Assembly (NCBI GenBank): GCA_031263485.1
Contig: JAISFS010000334.1
Span: 21,738-85,737 of the forward strand
DNA from: Deltaproteobacteria bacterium
GTDB taxonomy: Bacteria > Desulfobacterota > Desulfarculia > Adiutricales > Adiutricaceae
Direction: 5' to 3'
DNA: 64,000 nucleotides
The notes beneath the pieces were generated by a model that was given only the letters and a program-made list of their open reading frames with translations, searched no databases and was not told where the DNA came from. Each line of letters begins with the position of its first letter. Positions within the stretch are counted from its first letter, which is position 1. Shown here in pieces: positions 8,722-16,470 of the stretch. Position numbers and translations under genes: made by a program.

Positions 8722-9441
8722 CTAGCGCCCTGACCTGCGGCCGCCCCCGCCGCCGTCATCGTCGTCGTCGTCATCGATATCGTCAACGTAGTCGTCGTCT
8801 TCTTCCAGGTCGTCCTCGTCCAGGTCATCGTCATCGTCGTCGTCGTCGTCGGCCTCGAAGTCATCGTCCTCGTAATCGTCATCGTCGTCTTCCGCGTACT
8901 CCGAGTCGTCCTCGCCGTAGATGTCGTCGAACTCGTCCTCGTCGTCGCGGCGGACGGGGCGGACGGGGCGGACGGGGCGGGAGGAGCCGGGTCCGCCGTT
9001 TCCGGGCCTGGACGGCCTTGCGCCCGCTCCGCCCTTGGCCGGAGCGGCGGGAGGAGGCTCCAGGAAATCGTCGAAGTCGTCGTAATCCGAATCGGGAAGC
9101 CCGCCCTTCGGGTCGGGTTGCGACTTGGAACCCTTGGGGCCGGCGGGTCCCTTGGCCGGCGTCGGGGTGCCCCAGGAGCCGGGCGGGGCGGGCATCGCGG
9201 CCAGGGCGCCGTCCGCCTCGCGGGTGATCTCCTCCAGGCGGGCCTCGGCGGCCAAAAGCCGCTCGGAGAGCCTGCGGCTCAGTTTCACGCCCTCTTCGAA
9301 GGTGGTGATCGCTCGGTCGAGGTCCAGGGAATGGTTCTCCAGGGCGGACACCAGGCTTTTCAGGCGTTCCATGTCCTGCTCGAAGGTCCCCTGCGGGGGG
9401 CCGGGGGCCGCAGGGCCCTTGCCGTTCTTGGGGTCTGTCAT
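8722..9441 (-). CDS. xseB: Exodeoxyribonuclease VII small subunit with a giant acidic tail
   Basis: Residues about 20-75 are a typical XseB helical hairpin: FEQDMERLKSLVSALENHSLDLDRAITTFEEGVKLSRRLSERLLAAEARLEEI, broken here as two motifs (FEQDMERLKSLVSALE and FEEGVKLSRRL). Family members are about 70-85 residues; this one has 239. The extra part is a Gly/Pro linker (80-150), an Arg/Pro hinge (VRPVRPVRR) and about 75 residues of almost pure Asp/Glu (DDDDDDDDLDED), ending GGGGGRRSGR. XseB binds XseA to cleave single-stranded DNA; the polyacidic tail could mimic DNA or self-inhibit, which is speculation. AAGGAA precedes the ATG at 9441. It is the first gene of the operon running to 3748. Confidence 0.88.
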   Translation of the reverse strand: MTDPKNGKGPAAPGPPQGTFEQDMERLKSLVSALENHSLDLDRAITTFEEGVKLSRRLSERLLAAEARLEEITREADGALAAMPAPPGSWGTPTPAKGPAGPKGSKSQPDPKGGLPDSDYDDFDDFLEPPPAAPAKGGAGARPSRPGNGGPGSSRPVRPVRPVRRDDEDEFDDIYGEDDSEYAEDDDDDYEDDDFEADDDDDDDDDLDEDDLEEDDDYVDDIDDDDDDDGGGGGRRSGR

Positions 9442-9531
9442 GCGGAGCCGTTCCTTAAGGGCGCTGGACGCGCGGTCTCGCGAATCATGCGGGAGCCCGT
9501 GAGGCGGGCGCCCGCTTCATTATAGGCCGTT

Positions 9532-11295
9532 TCAGGTAAAATAATAAAGGAGCGCGGCGCACAGCCCCAGGACGCCCGTGAAAAGCCAGGAAAGGGAAGG
9601 CCCGGCGGCCAGGAAGGCGGCCGCGAGGGCAAGGTAGCTCAGGGCGTCCGCCAAAGGGGCCTCCGGACGCGCGCCGGAGAGGCCCGTGAAAAGGGCCGCG
9701 CCCCCCGCGGCGCCCGCCAGGATCCAGAGGTTTATGCCTGCCAGCGTCAGGGGGAAGAAGCCCTTGCCTCCGGCGGTCACCCGCGCGGCCATGGGCCAGA
9801 GGGCGCCGAGAAGCGTGAGGGGCGCCAAAAGCCTCAGCCAGGCCTGCGGGAGCCCGTCTTCGGTCGGCCCGAAGGCCATGAAGAGCGACAGCAGGAACAG
9901 GTTCAGGCCCAGCGCGGTCATGGGCGAGGCGACCGCCGCCAGCGCCGGGCCCAAGGCCGCGGCCCCCAGGGCCAGCGCGAGCGGGATCAGGAACGCCGCG
10001 CCCCAGGGCTCCGGAAAGCTCTCCTGGGCCGGGCTGCCGGAGAGCGCGGCCAGGGCCGCCGCGCCGCCGGCCGCAGCGGCGCCGAGGAATGCCGCGGGCT
10101 TGAGCGTCAGGAAGGCGCTGCCGTAGACCAGCAGCTCTTGGCCCCTGCCGCTCTCGAAGGTGAAGTACCCGAGGCTCCTGGCCGGCCAGAACCTCAAGGG
10201 CGGCTCGTCCGGGTCGGCGAGGTCCGGGGAGTCCCAAAACGTGTCGACGTCCGCGTCGGGGTCGACATCGGGGGAGTCGACGCGGGTTTCCGGCGGGGTC
10301 AGGGACGCGATGTCGGAATCGTCCGCGGCACGGTGCGGGACGTCCGGATCGCCTGCGGCGTGAGGTGCGGGGTACGGCTCTCCTACGGCGTCGGACGCGG
10401 AGTCCGGAACGCCTTCGGCCCGGGGAGCGGTGTCCGAATCGTCTGCGGTTCGGGGGGCGAGGTCCGAATCGTCTGCGGTCCGGGGAGCGAAGTCCGAATC
10501 GTCTGCGGCCCGGGGAGGGAAGTCCGGATCGCCCGCGGCCTGAAGCGATAAGTCAGGAACGCCTGCGGCGTGGGGAATCGCGGCGCCGTCCGGGTCCCCT
10601 GCGGTATTGAGAGTCGTAACGCCCTCCGCCTGGAGGGCGAACTCCGAGATGTCCCTGGAGTCTTTGGCGGCCTTGCCGGGCCTGCGGCGGGTGGCTTTGA
10701 CCCAGACGGCCAACGCTAGGGCAAAGACTCCGGCCGCGTCAGCTATCCAGGCCTGCCTGAGCGGGCAGGCGAGGGCGAGCGCGGAAACGCACAGGAGGCC
10801 GGCCGCAGCGGCGAACAGCCCGGTGGCGTAGATGGTAAACAGCCCGCGGCCCACGCCGCGCTCGCCTGGGAAGGCCAGCGCGGGGAGGAAAGTGGGTGCC
10901 GCCCCCCACATGAAGAATCCGAAGATCGCGAGCGACTCCACTGCCCTGGGGCCCAGGGGCCCGGCGGCGAGCGAGGGCCTTTGGGCGAAGTTGGCCAAGG
11001 CCAGGAAGACCAGGGCCCCGATGACGAGGGTCGCGGAGAGGAGGCGCTCGAAGAGCGCCGACTCCGAACGGGCCACGGCCCCCCACCACAGCCCTCCCAC
11101 GGCGCTCGCGGCCAGGGCCGCCAACGGGAGCCACAGGCCCTTCGCGAGGTTTTCGGCGGGCGGGGGCGAGAGCCAGATCCACTGGGCTAAGGCGCACAGC
11201 GAGAAGGCCGCTCCGAACAATGCCGCCATTCCAAGTGATTTGGCGGGGGCGTTGGGGGGGCGGAGATTTTCGGGAAGTATCAGCCTGTCAGACAT
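9532..11295 (-). CDS. Large multi-pass membrane protein with a repeat-filled cytoplasmic linker
   Basis: 587 residues. About six hydrophobic helices lie within 20-210, followed by a basic stop (KATRRRPGK). Residues 215-380 are an acidic, repeat-rich linker (ten-residue units such as ADDSDLAPRT), after which a second block of about six helices (405-587) reaches the C terminus. The split resembles an internally duplicated transporter or the membrane half of some synthase-like proteins, but I do not recognise the family. The segment just before the second block (LGYFTFESGRGQELLVYG) is the least hydrophobic ordered stretch. A TGTTATAAT box lies 40 bp upstream, and the ATG at 11295 follows AGGT. 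It points into xseB (90 bp away), so read-through is possible. Confidence 0.7.
   Translation of the reverse strand: MSDRLILPENLRPPNAPAKSLGMAALFGAAFSLCALAQWIWLSPPPAENLAKGLWLPLAALAASAVGGLWWGAVARSESALFERLLSATLVIGALVFLALANFAQRPSLAAGPLGPRAVESLAIFGFFMWGAAPTFLPALAFPGERGVGRGLFTIYATGLFAAAAGLLCVSALALACPLRQAWIADAAGVFALALAVWVKATRRRPGKAAKDSRDISEFALQAEGVTTLNTAGDPDGAAIPHAAGVPDLSLQAAGDPDFPPRAADDSDFAPRTADDSDLAPRTADDSDTAPRAEGVPDSASDAVGEPYPAPHAAGDPDVPHRAADDSDIASLTPPETRVDSPDVDPDADVDTFWDSPDLADPDEPPLRFWPARSLGYFTFESGRGQELLVYGSAFLTLKPAAFLGAAAAGGAAALAALSGSPAQESFPEPWGAAFLIPLALALGAAALGPALAAVASPMTALGLNLFLLSLFMAFGPTEDGLPQAWLRLLAPLTLLGALWPMAARVTAGGKGFFPLTLAGINLWILAGAAGGAALFTGLSGARPEAPLADALSYLALAAAFLAAGPSLSWLFTGVLGLCAALLYYFT
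10321..10590. repeat. In-frame 30-bp tandem repeats inside the membrane protein gene
   Basis: Nine imperfect 30-bp units run in phase. The clearest are 10411-10440, 10441-10470, 10471-10500 and 10501-10530, each with a GTCYGAATCGTCTGCGG-like core. Each unit encodes ten residues of the linker. The period divides by three and the frame stays open, so this is coding slippage-type repetition and not a CRISPR array. Confidence 0.85.
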
Positions 11296-11335
11296 GGTAC
11301 CTGTGGAGGATATTGGAGGTTAGATGGAGGCGATG

Positions 11336-11344
11336 ATTATAACA
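11336..11344 (-). promoter_or_regulatory. Extended -10 promoter for the membrane protein gene
   Basis: On the minus strand the sequence reads TGTTATAAT, a TATAAT box with the upstream TGn that allows weak -35 recognition; no good -35 hexamer is present. It lies 41 bp before the ATG at 11295. Confidence 0.5.
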
Positions 11345-11965
11345 CAAGGTCTGGCGTCTAGCGGCTCTGTTTTTTTTCATGACGGGTCTGAAGACAGGGC
11401 AGGGATCCGGAAGGTTCCTCCCGGGAGGATGCTGGGTTAGCCTGAGTGGCGGGGCGGGAGGCTGGGCGAGTCCGGGGCCGGGCAAGCCTAAAAGAAGGAG
11501 ACGTTACGGCTGGGGCAGGGTGAAGGTCAAGCCGGAGGCCTGGTAAAGGGAAAAAGGAGGGACCGGCTGGCCGAACGGAGGAAGTGTCTGGGAGCAGAGG
11601 CCGGAGGGCCGGAGGCAGGGTCAGCGTAGGGGCTGTTTGAGGGCGGGACGGAGGACGGGGAAATGGCAGGGAGGGAGGGGCGGGGCGGAACTCGACAGTG
11701 TCACCACGGATGGCGGAGTCGTGTCCTGGCGATGACCCGGGACGCGAGAAAGGCAAATCGGAATGAGGAACTTAAGCTGTGTCCGGTCATCGGCGGTCGT
11801 TGACTGGGAGGAACTCTTCACGAAGGCGTTGAGGCATTGCCCGGAGCCGTTCGGGACGGCGAGGGAGCGACGGATGGCTTTCGGGCGGCTTCTAAGAGGC
11901 GTTCCGGCGGGACAGGGAGTCCCAGGGGGCGGGCGGTTTCCCACGGAACAGCCTGAAAAAGGGTG
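11345..11965. other. Intergenic, nothing recognised
   Basis: About 620 bp of G-rich (plus strand) sequence between the divergent membrane protein gene and the tRNA promoter. The open frames are low-complexity Pro/Arg runs on the minus strand with no family resemblance. I see no RNA structure I can name. Confidence 0.45.
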
Positions 11966-11994
11966 TTGACAGTGAGATCCCGGTTAGGTAATAT
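11966..11994 (+). promoter_or_regulatory. Near-consensus promoter of the tRNA cluster
   Basis: A perfect TTGACA (11966-11971), a 17-base spacer and TAATAT (11989-11994). It lies about 60 bp before the mature 5' end of tRNA-Tyr. This is the strongest sigma70-type match in the window, as expected for stable RNA. Confidence 0.9.
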
Positions 11995-12058
11995 ACGTTC
12001 CTTGCCGGACCCGGAAACTCCGGCGCCCGCCCTCCGGTCCCCCGGCGGCGGACCGCGT

Positions 12059-12144
12059 GGAGGGATTCCCGAGCGGTCAAAGGGAGCAGACTGTAAATCT
12101 GCCGACGTATGTCTTCGGAGGTTCGAATCCTCCTCCCTCCACCA
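12059..12144 (+). tRNA. tRNA-Tyr (GTA)
   Basis: The acceptor GGAGGGA pairs with TCCCTCC, with a discriminator A and an encoded CCA. The anticodon GTA is at 12093-12095. The long variable arm of a class II tRNA is present, and the T arm reads GGTTCGAATCC. It is first of three tRNAs in the order Tyr-Gly-Thr that usually precedes tuf in proteobacteria. Confidence 0.97.
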
Positions 12145-12160
12145 TTGAATGTCCCTGTGA

Positions 12161-12237
12161 GCGGGAATAGCTCAGTTGGCTAGAGCGTCAGCCTTCCAAG
12201 CTGAGGGTCGCGGGTTCGAGCCCCGTTTCCCGCTCCA
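12161..12237 (+). tRNA. tRNA-Gly (TCC)
   Basis: The acceptor GCGGGAA pairs with TTCCCGC, and CCA is encoded at 12235-12237. The anticodon loop CTTCCAA gives anticodon TCC at 12195-12197. The 10-bp target duplication of a mobile element begins on the base directly after the CCA. Confidence 0.97.
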
Positions 12238-12359
12238 TTTTCAAAACCAATATCAACAACTTAAGGCATAAAATGACAGTTTTCCTGGAATTTATACTAA
12301 TGATATCAACAGCTTGCCAGACACCACTTCCCTTAAGTCGTTGACATTGTTTTCAAAAC
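12238..12359. mobile_element. 102-bp MITE-like element (copy B) with 10-bp target duplication
   Basis: The element proper is 12248-12349. Its ends are the inverted repeats CAATATCAACAACTTAAGG (12248-12266) and CCTTAAGTCGTTGACATTG (12331-12349). It is flanked by the direct repeat TTTTCAAAAC at 12238-12247 and 12350-12359. It has no coding capacity. The interior is nearly identical to copy D at 51700 and, in reverse orientation, related to copy C at 12625. It lies between tRNA-Gly and tRNA-Thr. Both ends carry an outward TTGACA, but no -10 lies at the right distance. It was presumably mobilised in trans. The 10-bp duplication resembles IS4-family members such as IS231, which is inference. Confidence 0.92.
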
Positions 12360-12420
12360 CCATTCCGCACGGCAATTGACCTTCCCGGCGCGGCCCCGAG
12401 GCCAGCCCGAGAGGAACCGG

Positions 12421-12496
12421 GCCCACATAGCTCAGTCGGTAGAGCACATCCTTGGTAAGGATGAGGTCATCGGTTCAAATCCGATTGTGGGCTCCA
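12421..12496 (+). tRNA. tRNA-Thr (GGT)
   Basis: The acceptor GCCCACA pairs with TGTGGGC, and CCA is encoded at 12494-12496. The anticodon GGT is at 12454-12456 in the loop TTGGTAA. It is the last of the cluster. In relatives tuf follows directly; here a terminator-like hairpin and another mobile element follow. Confidence 0.97.
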
Positions 12497-12539
12497 GCGG
12501 CATATTTCATAGCTTTGCTTAAGGCATCAAAATCTCGGA

Positions 12540-12579
12540 AAATCGCCGCGATCTTAACAGGTTACGGCGGTTTTTTTAT
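12540..12579 (+). terminator. Terminator after the tRNA cluster
   Basis: ATCGCCG pairs with CGGCGGT across a loop of about 16 bases (one G-T pair), and seven T residues follow (12571-12577). It lies about 45 bp after tRNA-Thr and would separate the tRNA transcript from the rpmG operon. Confidence 0.6.
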
Positions 12580-12614
12580 ATTCTGGATGAAATAGGCCGC
12601 AAACCGAAACATTG

Positions 12615-12736
12615 ATTTCCGATCCAATGTCAACAACTTAAGAAGAGTGGCGTCTGGCAAACAGCTGATATCATTGATGAAAATATCTGATAAACAGTCG
12701 ATTTCTGCCTTAAGTTGTTGACATTGATTTCCGATC
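12615..12736. mobile_element. 102-bp MITE-like element (copy C) with 10-bp target duplication
   Basis: The element is 12625-12726, the same length as copies B and D. The left end is CAATGTCAACAACTTAAG and the right end CCTTAAGTTGTTGACATTG. The direct repeat ATTTCCGATC flanks it at 12615-12624 and 12727-12736. The match extends six bases further left (ACATTG), because the target happened to resemble the element end. The reverse complement of its interior aligns with copy B at roughly three quarters identity by eye, so it is an inverted, older copy. It lies in the space where tuf would be expected. Confidence 0.9.
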
Positions 12737-13067
12737 CCCTTTGCCAGCCCTGTTTTGCAGTAATTTATAAAGGAGCGACGGGCCAGCCGGTGTCCGCCGT
12801 TTCTGCCGCTTTGAGGCTTCAGATGTAGCTCACGGGCAAGGCCGTCCAGGTATTCAAGGCCGGAAGACACGCGTGCGCCCTTTCTATTAGGGGACCGGGG
12901 CTGTAGCGCGAGATATGAAAGTCCGGCACCAAGCCATGGAACGCCCGGTTCGTCCTGGCGGTAAATTTGGCCTCAAAGACTTCGGCGCTAATCCTGCCGT
13001 ATCCCTTAAGAAGGCGCACGAAAGGCATGTTTTTTTACGCCGCCAGGGCCAAATCCGATATTTTCTA
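12737..13067. other. Unrecognised remnant in the position of tuf
   Basis: Minus-strand frames here (for example residues VRLLKGYGRISAEVFEAKF near 12960-13028) look weakly protein-like but are short and broken, and the rest of the stretch shows no EF-Tu motif on either strand. I read it as decayed DNA, possibly of mobile origin, joined to copy C. Confidence 0.35.
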
Positions 13068-13096
13068 TTGGAAAAATCCCTCTGCGGTGTTATATT
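13068..13096 (+). promoter_or_regulatory. Promoter of the rpmG-secE-nusG-ribosomal protein operon
   Basis: TTGGAA (13068-13073), a 17-base spacer and TATATT (13091-13096). It lies about 120 bp before rpmG and after the terminator at 12579, so it should drive rpmG, tRNA-Trp, secE and nusG independently of the tRNA promoter. Confidence 0.65.
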
Positions 13097-13217
13097 GCCG
13101 AATTACCCCTGTAGGTTGACCGCGCCCTAGTTCCGGGCCGGACCGCCAAGGGCCGGACCCCAGCCTTTCCGGGCCGGGTACACGGGGCTTCGCCCCTTAC
13201 CGTAATGAAGGTGTCAC

Positions 13218-13370
13218 ATGCCCCGCGAGATAATCCACCTCCAGTGCACCGAGTGCAAGAACAAGAACTATTCCACGACCAAGAACAAGAAGCGGACTCC
13301 GGGCCGCCTCGAGATCAAGAAATACTGCCCCTTCGACCGCAAGCACACGGTCCATCGCGAGACGAAGTAG
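13218..13370 (+). CDS. rpmG: Ribosomal protein bL33
   Basis: A 50-residue protein with the complete bL33 pattern: [20 protein letters not shown], then [17 protein letters not shown] and the closing HTVHRETK. The metal-binding cysteines are C10 and C13, plus a third in [10 protein letters not shown], where zinc-type bL33 has a CxxC or CP pair; only one Cys is present here, so zinc binding is uncertain. The protein is part of the large ribosomal subunit. The ATG at 13218 follows AAGGTGTC. The position before tRNA-Trp and secE is conserved in many bacteria. Confidence 0.95.
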   Translation: MPREIIHLQCTECKNKNYSTTKNKKRTPGRLEIKKYCPFDRKHTVHRETK

Positions 13371-13405
13371 CCTCCGCGGCGGCGAAGGGGGGACAGCTCG
13401 GGTTT

Positions 13406-13481
13406 AGGTCAGTAGCTCAATTGGTAGAGCATCGGTCTCCAAAACCGAGGGCTGGGGGTTCGAGTCCCTCCTGGCCTGCCA
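13406..13481 (+). tRNA. tRNA-Trp (CCA)
   Basis: The acceptor AGGTCAG pairs with CTGGCCT (one T-G pair), and CCA is encoded. The anticodon CCA is at 13439-13441 in the loop CTCCAAA. It lies between rpmG and secE and is probably cut out of that mRNA. Confidence 0.97.
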
Positions 13482-13490
13482 TTCCCCGGC

Positions 13491-13518
13491 CCCGCAGGGG
13501 CCCATTTTCCCCTGCGGG
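13491..13518 (+). other. Perfect hairpin between tRNA-Trp and secE
   Basis: CCCGCAGGGG (13491-13500) pairs perfectly with CCCCTGCGGG (13509-13518) around an eight-base loop. No T tract follows, so a processing site or mRNA stabiliser downstream of the tRNA is more likely than a terminator. Confidence 0.55.
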
Positions 13519-13552
13519 ACCCTGGCTCAATGCCTGAACGGATCATCAAAAT

Positions 13553-13894
13553 ATGTCGAAGCACAACAAGAGCCGTTCCGAGAAGAAGGAGGCGAGGCTG
13601 CTCCGGGAGCAGCTGATAGCCGCCGGGCAGCCGCTTCCGCCGAAGCCCGCCGCGCCGCCCCCGCCCAAGGCCAAGGCCAAGAAGGACGTCCGTCCCAAGC
13701 CCCCGGGCAGGATCATGCGGCTCATCACCTTCTTCAGGGAGGCGCGGAGGGAGCTCAACTGGGTCACCTGGCCCACCCGGAAGGAGACCCTGAAGTCCAC
13801 GGGCGTGCTTCTGGTCCTGGTGGGCATCTCCGCCGCCTACCTGGGCATCGTGGACGGCCTTCTTTCGCGGATCCTGGGCCTCATCATGCGGTAG
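13553..13894 (+). CDS. secE: Preprotein translocase subunit SecE
   Basis: A 113-residue protein. Residues 1-52 are a basic, Pro-rich cytoplasmic extension. Residues 55-80 hold the conserved amphipathic segment FFREARRELNWVTWPTRKETL. Residues 83-110 form the single transmembrane helix, as in the minimal one-helix SecE of most bacteria. It clamps SecY in the protein-conducting channel. The start ATG at 13553 has only a weak ribosome-binding site. nusG follows 65 bp later, in the usual order. Confidence 0.95.
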   Translation: MSKHNKSRSEKKEARLLREQLIAAGQPLPPKPAAPPPPKAKAKKDVRPKPPGRIMRLITFFREARRELNWVTWPTRKETLKSTGVLLVLVGISAAYLGIVDGLLSRILGLIMR

Positions 13895-13959
13895 CCCCTC
13901 CCTTCGGGGAGGCGACTGCCGGACGCCGCGCGGGCGCCCGCGCGGCGCGGGAGCTTTCC

Positions 13960-14496
13960 GTGGCGTTGCAATGGTACGTCGTTCATACCTTTTCGGGATT
14001 TGAGAACAGGGTCAAGCAGGCCCTGGAGGACCGGGTCAACCGCGCCAACCTCCAGGAGCAGATTCCCAAGGTCGTGCTCCCAATGGAGAACGTCATGGAG
14101 ATGGCCAAGGGCGGCGGCAGGAAGACCACCGCCCGCAAGCTCTTTCCCGGCTACATCCTGGTCCAGATGGAGTTCAACGACCTCACCTGGCACACGGTGA
14201 AGGACACCCCCAAGGTCACGGGCTTTCTGGGCGACAAGAACAAGCCCGAGCCCATCACCGAGGAGGAGGCCTCGCGGGTCCTGGCCCAGATGGAGGAGGG
14301 TGCCAAGAAGCCCAAGAGCCGCTACCGTTTCGACGAGGGGGACGAGATCAAGGTCATCGAGGGCCCCTTCAACAGTTTCGTCGGCGTGGTGGAGGAGGTC
14401 AACTCCGACAAGGGCAAGCTCAAGGTCCTCATCACCATCTTCGGAAGGCCCACTCCCGTGGAGCTGGACTTCTCCCAGGTCGAGAAGGGTAGCTGA
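13960..14496 (+). CDS. nusG: Transcription termination/antitermination factor NusG
   Basis: A 178-residue protein. The N-terminal NGN domain begins [22 protein letters not shown] and contains [10 protein letters not shown]; the C-terminal KOW domain includes [24 protein letters not shown] and [19 protein letters not shown]. It binds RNA polymerase and couples it to Rho or the ribosome. It begins with GTG at 13960, which places WYVV near the N terminus as in homologues. A hairpin with three T residues follows at 14519. Confidence 0.97.
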   Translation: MALQWYVVHTFSGFENRVKQALEDRVNRANLQEQIPKVVLPMENVMEMAKGGGRKTTARKLFPGYILVQMEFNDLTWHTVKDTPKVTGFLGDKNKPEPITEEEASRVLAQMEEGAKKPKSRYRFDEGDEIKVIEGPFNSFVGVVEEVNSDKGKLKVLITIFGRPTPVELDFSQVEKGS

Positions 14497-14518
14497 GTCC
14501 CCCTCCGTTTCACTTTAC

Positions 14519-14548
14519 GGCCCCGCGACGACAGGTTGCGGGGCCTTT
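14519..14548 (+). terminator. Hairpin after nusG, possible attenuator
   Basis: GGCCCCGC (14519-14526) pairs with GCGGGGCC (14538-14545), followed by TTT. The short T run suggests partial termination between secE-nusG and the ribosomal protein genes. Confidence 0.5.
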
Positions 14549-14865
14549 CCGGCCTTAAGGCCCGGGGCCCCGGCCGGTCAATTCGCGCAGACCCGTCAAG
14601 CCTCTGTTCTCCGGCCTCCGGGCCCACCGGCCCCGAGGCCTTTGTTGCCACCGGGACTCGGACGGGCGCCAGGGGCCGACGGGGCGGGGTTCCGGATCCG
14701 GACCGCCTCCGGCGGTTGCCCGAGGCTCCGGGTATCCGGTCGAGGTGGCCGAGAGTCGAGGGCGGAGGCCCTTGCAATCCTGCCCGAAACGTGCTTTAAT
14801 AAACAGATCACCGAAATCGGCCCGGGCGATCCCCCGGACCCCCGCGTTCCAGGAGACCCTTCAAG
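14549..14865 (+). other. nusG-rplK intergenic leader
   Basis: About 317 bp without a gene. It probably holds an internal promoter and the leader of rplK-rplA, whose mRNA is controlled by L1 in many bacteria. An AT-rich patch near 14788-14815 (GTGCTTTAATAAAC) is the best candidate for promoter elements, but I cannot define a good pair of boxes. Confidence 0.35.
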
Positions 14866-15294
14866 ATGGCAAAGAAAGTCGTGGCCCAGGTCAAACTCCA
14901 GCTCCCGGCGGGCGGCGCCGTTCCCGGCCCCCCGGTAGGCCCGGCGCTGGGCCAGCACGGCCTGAGCCCCATAGAGTTCACCAAGGCCTACAACGCCCGC
15001 ACGCAAAAGCAGGAGGGCCTGGTGATCCCCGTAGTCATCACGGTCTACTCCGACAAGACCTTCACCTTCATCACCAAGACCCCGCCCGCCTCCTTTCTCC
15101 TGAAGAAGGCCGTAGGCGCAGCCAAGGGCTCCGACACTCCGGGCCGCAAGGCCGTGGGCCAGGTGACCGAGGCCCAGCTCGAGGAGATTGCCAAGGTCAA
15201 GTTCGATGACCTGTCCGCCCACAGCATGGACGAGGCCAAGCTGATCATAGCCGGCACCGCCAGGAGCATGGGGCTCCAGGTGGTGAAGGAATAG
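14866..15294 (+). CDS. rplK: Ribosomal protein uL11
   Basis: A 142-residue protein starting [32 protein letters not shown], the uL11 signature written here as two parts ([10 protein letters not shown] and GPALGQHG). [23 protein letters not shown] and the C-terminal RNA-binding domain with [20 protein letters not shown] follow. It forms the GTPase-associated stalk base with 23S rRNA. The length is standard. Confidence 0.97.
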   Translation: MAKKVVAQVKLQLPAGGAVPGPPVGPALGQHGLSPIEFTKAYNARTQKQEGLVIPVVITVYSDKTFTFITKTPPASFLLKKAVGAAKGSDTPGRKAVGQVTEAQLEEIAKVKFDDLSAHSMDEAKLIIAGTARSMGLQVVKE

Positions 15295-15496
15295 CCGTGA
15301 AGGGCTAGCCGCCGTTTCGCGGGCCCGCCGGCTTCGGCGGGCATGTCGGCCGTGCGGTCGATCAGGACCCGGAAGCCGCCTTCCGGGCATTTTCGCGAGA
15401 GACGCGGCCGCGTTGCGGCCCGCGTCGGCACGGAGGCCTCGAGCCTCCCGGGGCGCTATCGGGGAGCCCCGCAAAGACAGAACCCGGAGGGGAAAG

Positions 15497-16207
15497 ATGG
15501 CTTTCAACAAGAAGCACAAGGAGGCCGAGGCCAAGGTTGACCGCCTGAAGCGTTACAGCTTCGAGGAGGCGGTGAAGCTCTCCAAGGAGACGGCCTTCGC
15601 CAAGTTCGACGAGACGCTGGAGATAGCGGTGCGCCTGGGAGTGGATCCGCGCCACGCGGACCAGATGGTCCGCGGGGCCGTGAGCCTGCCAAACGGCACC
15701 GGCCGTACCGTGCGCGTGGCCGTCTTCGCCAAGGGCGAGAAGGAGCGCGAGGCGCTTGACGCCGGGGCCGACTTCGCGGGCGCGGACGAGCTCATCGAGA
15801 AGGTCCAGGGCGGATTCACCGACTTCGACAAGGCCATCGCCACCCCGGACATCATGGGCCAGGTGGGCCGCCTGGGCAAGATCCTGGGGCCCCGGGGGCT
15901 CATGCCCAACGCCAAGCTGGGCACCGTCACCTTCGACGTGGCGAACGCGGTGAAGGAGCTCAAGGCGGGCAGGATCGAGTTCCGCGTCGAGAAGAACGGC
16001 ATCGTGCACGCGCCCATGGGCAGGATCTCCTTCCAGGAAGAGCTGCTCCTGGGCAACATCGCGGCCTTCATGGACGCGATCCAGAAGGCCAAGCCCAGCA
16101 CCTCCAAGGGCGCCTACATCAAGGGCATCACCCTCGCGAGCACCATGGGCCCGGGCATCAAGGTGGACTCGGCGCTCGTGAAGGACCTCAAGGCCTACTC
16201 GGCTTAG
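15497..16207 (+). CDS. rplA: Ribosomal protein uL1
   Basis: A 236-residue protein of standard length. It shows the uL1 motifs [42 protein letters not shown] and [14 protein letters not shown]. It is part of the mobile L1 stalk and in many bacteria represses its own rplK-rplA mRNA. The ATG at 15497 directly follows GGAGGGG; the in-frame codons upstream are Arg/Pro-rich and non-conserved, so I reject the longer start. Confidence 0.97.
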   Translation: MAFNKKHKEAEAKVDRLKRYSFEEAVKLSKETAFAKFDETLEIAVRLGVDPRHADQMVRGAVSLPNGTGRTVRVAVFAKGEKEREALDAGADFAGADELIEKVQGGFTDFDKAIATPDIMGQVGRLGKILGPRGLMPNAKLGTVTFDVANAVKELKAGRIEFRVEKNGIVHAPMGRISFQEELLLGNIAAFMDAIQKAKPSTSKGAYIKGITLASTMGPGIKVDSALVKDLKAYSA

Positions 16208-16470
16208 ACTCCCCGGCCCGCGTCCCCGCGGGCCCCGCTCTTCGAGTTCGTGCAGCGGCCTGCCCTGCGGTCGCTCCGGGCGGCGTAACCGCGTCGCGTC
16301 GACTGCGTCCCCGCCGCGCCTTCTTGCGGCCATCGTCGGCTCGCGCCCGGGATTGGGAGTTCACGGCGCCGGGCGGGGGGGGCTCACGGGAAGCGTTGCG
16401 GCGGCCTAAACGGCGAATCGCGAATCGCCGAATCGCGGGTAACCGCCCGAGGAAATTTTCGGATTTCGGG

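Noticed and set aside
10321..10590. CRISPR-like array of 30-bp repeats
   Set aside because: The units are contiguous without spacers, the period is a multiple of three, and they stay in frame inside a membrane protein gene, encoding ADDSDxAPR repeats.
12562..12870. 102-residue minus-strand gene after tRNA-Thr
   Set aside because: About a third of it is the mobile element, and removing the element (112 bp with the duplication) changes the frame, so it is an accident of the insertion.
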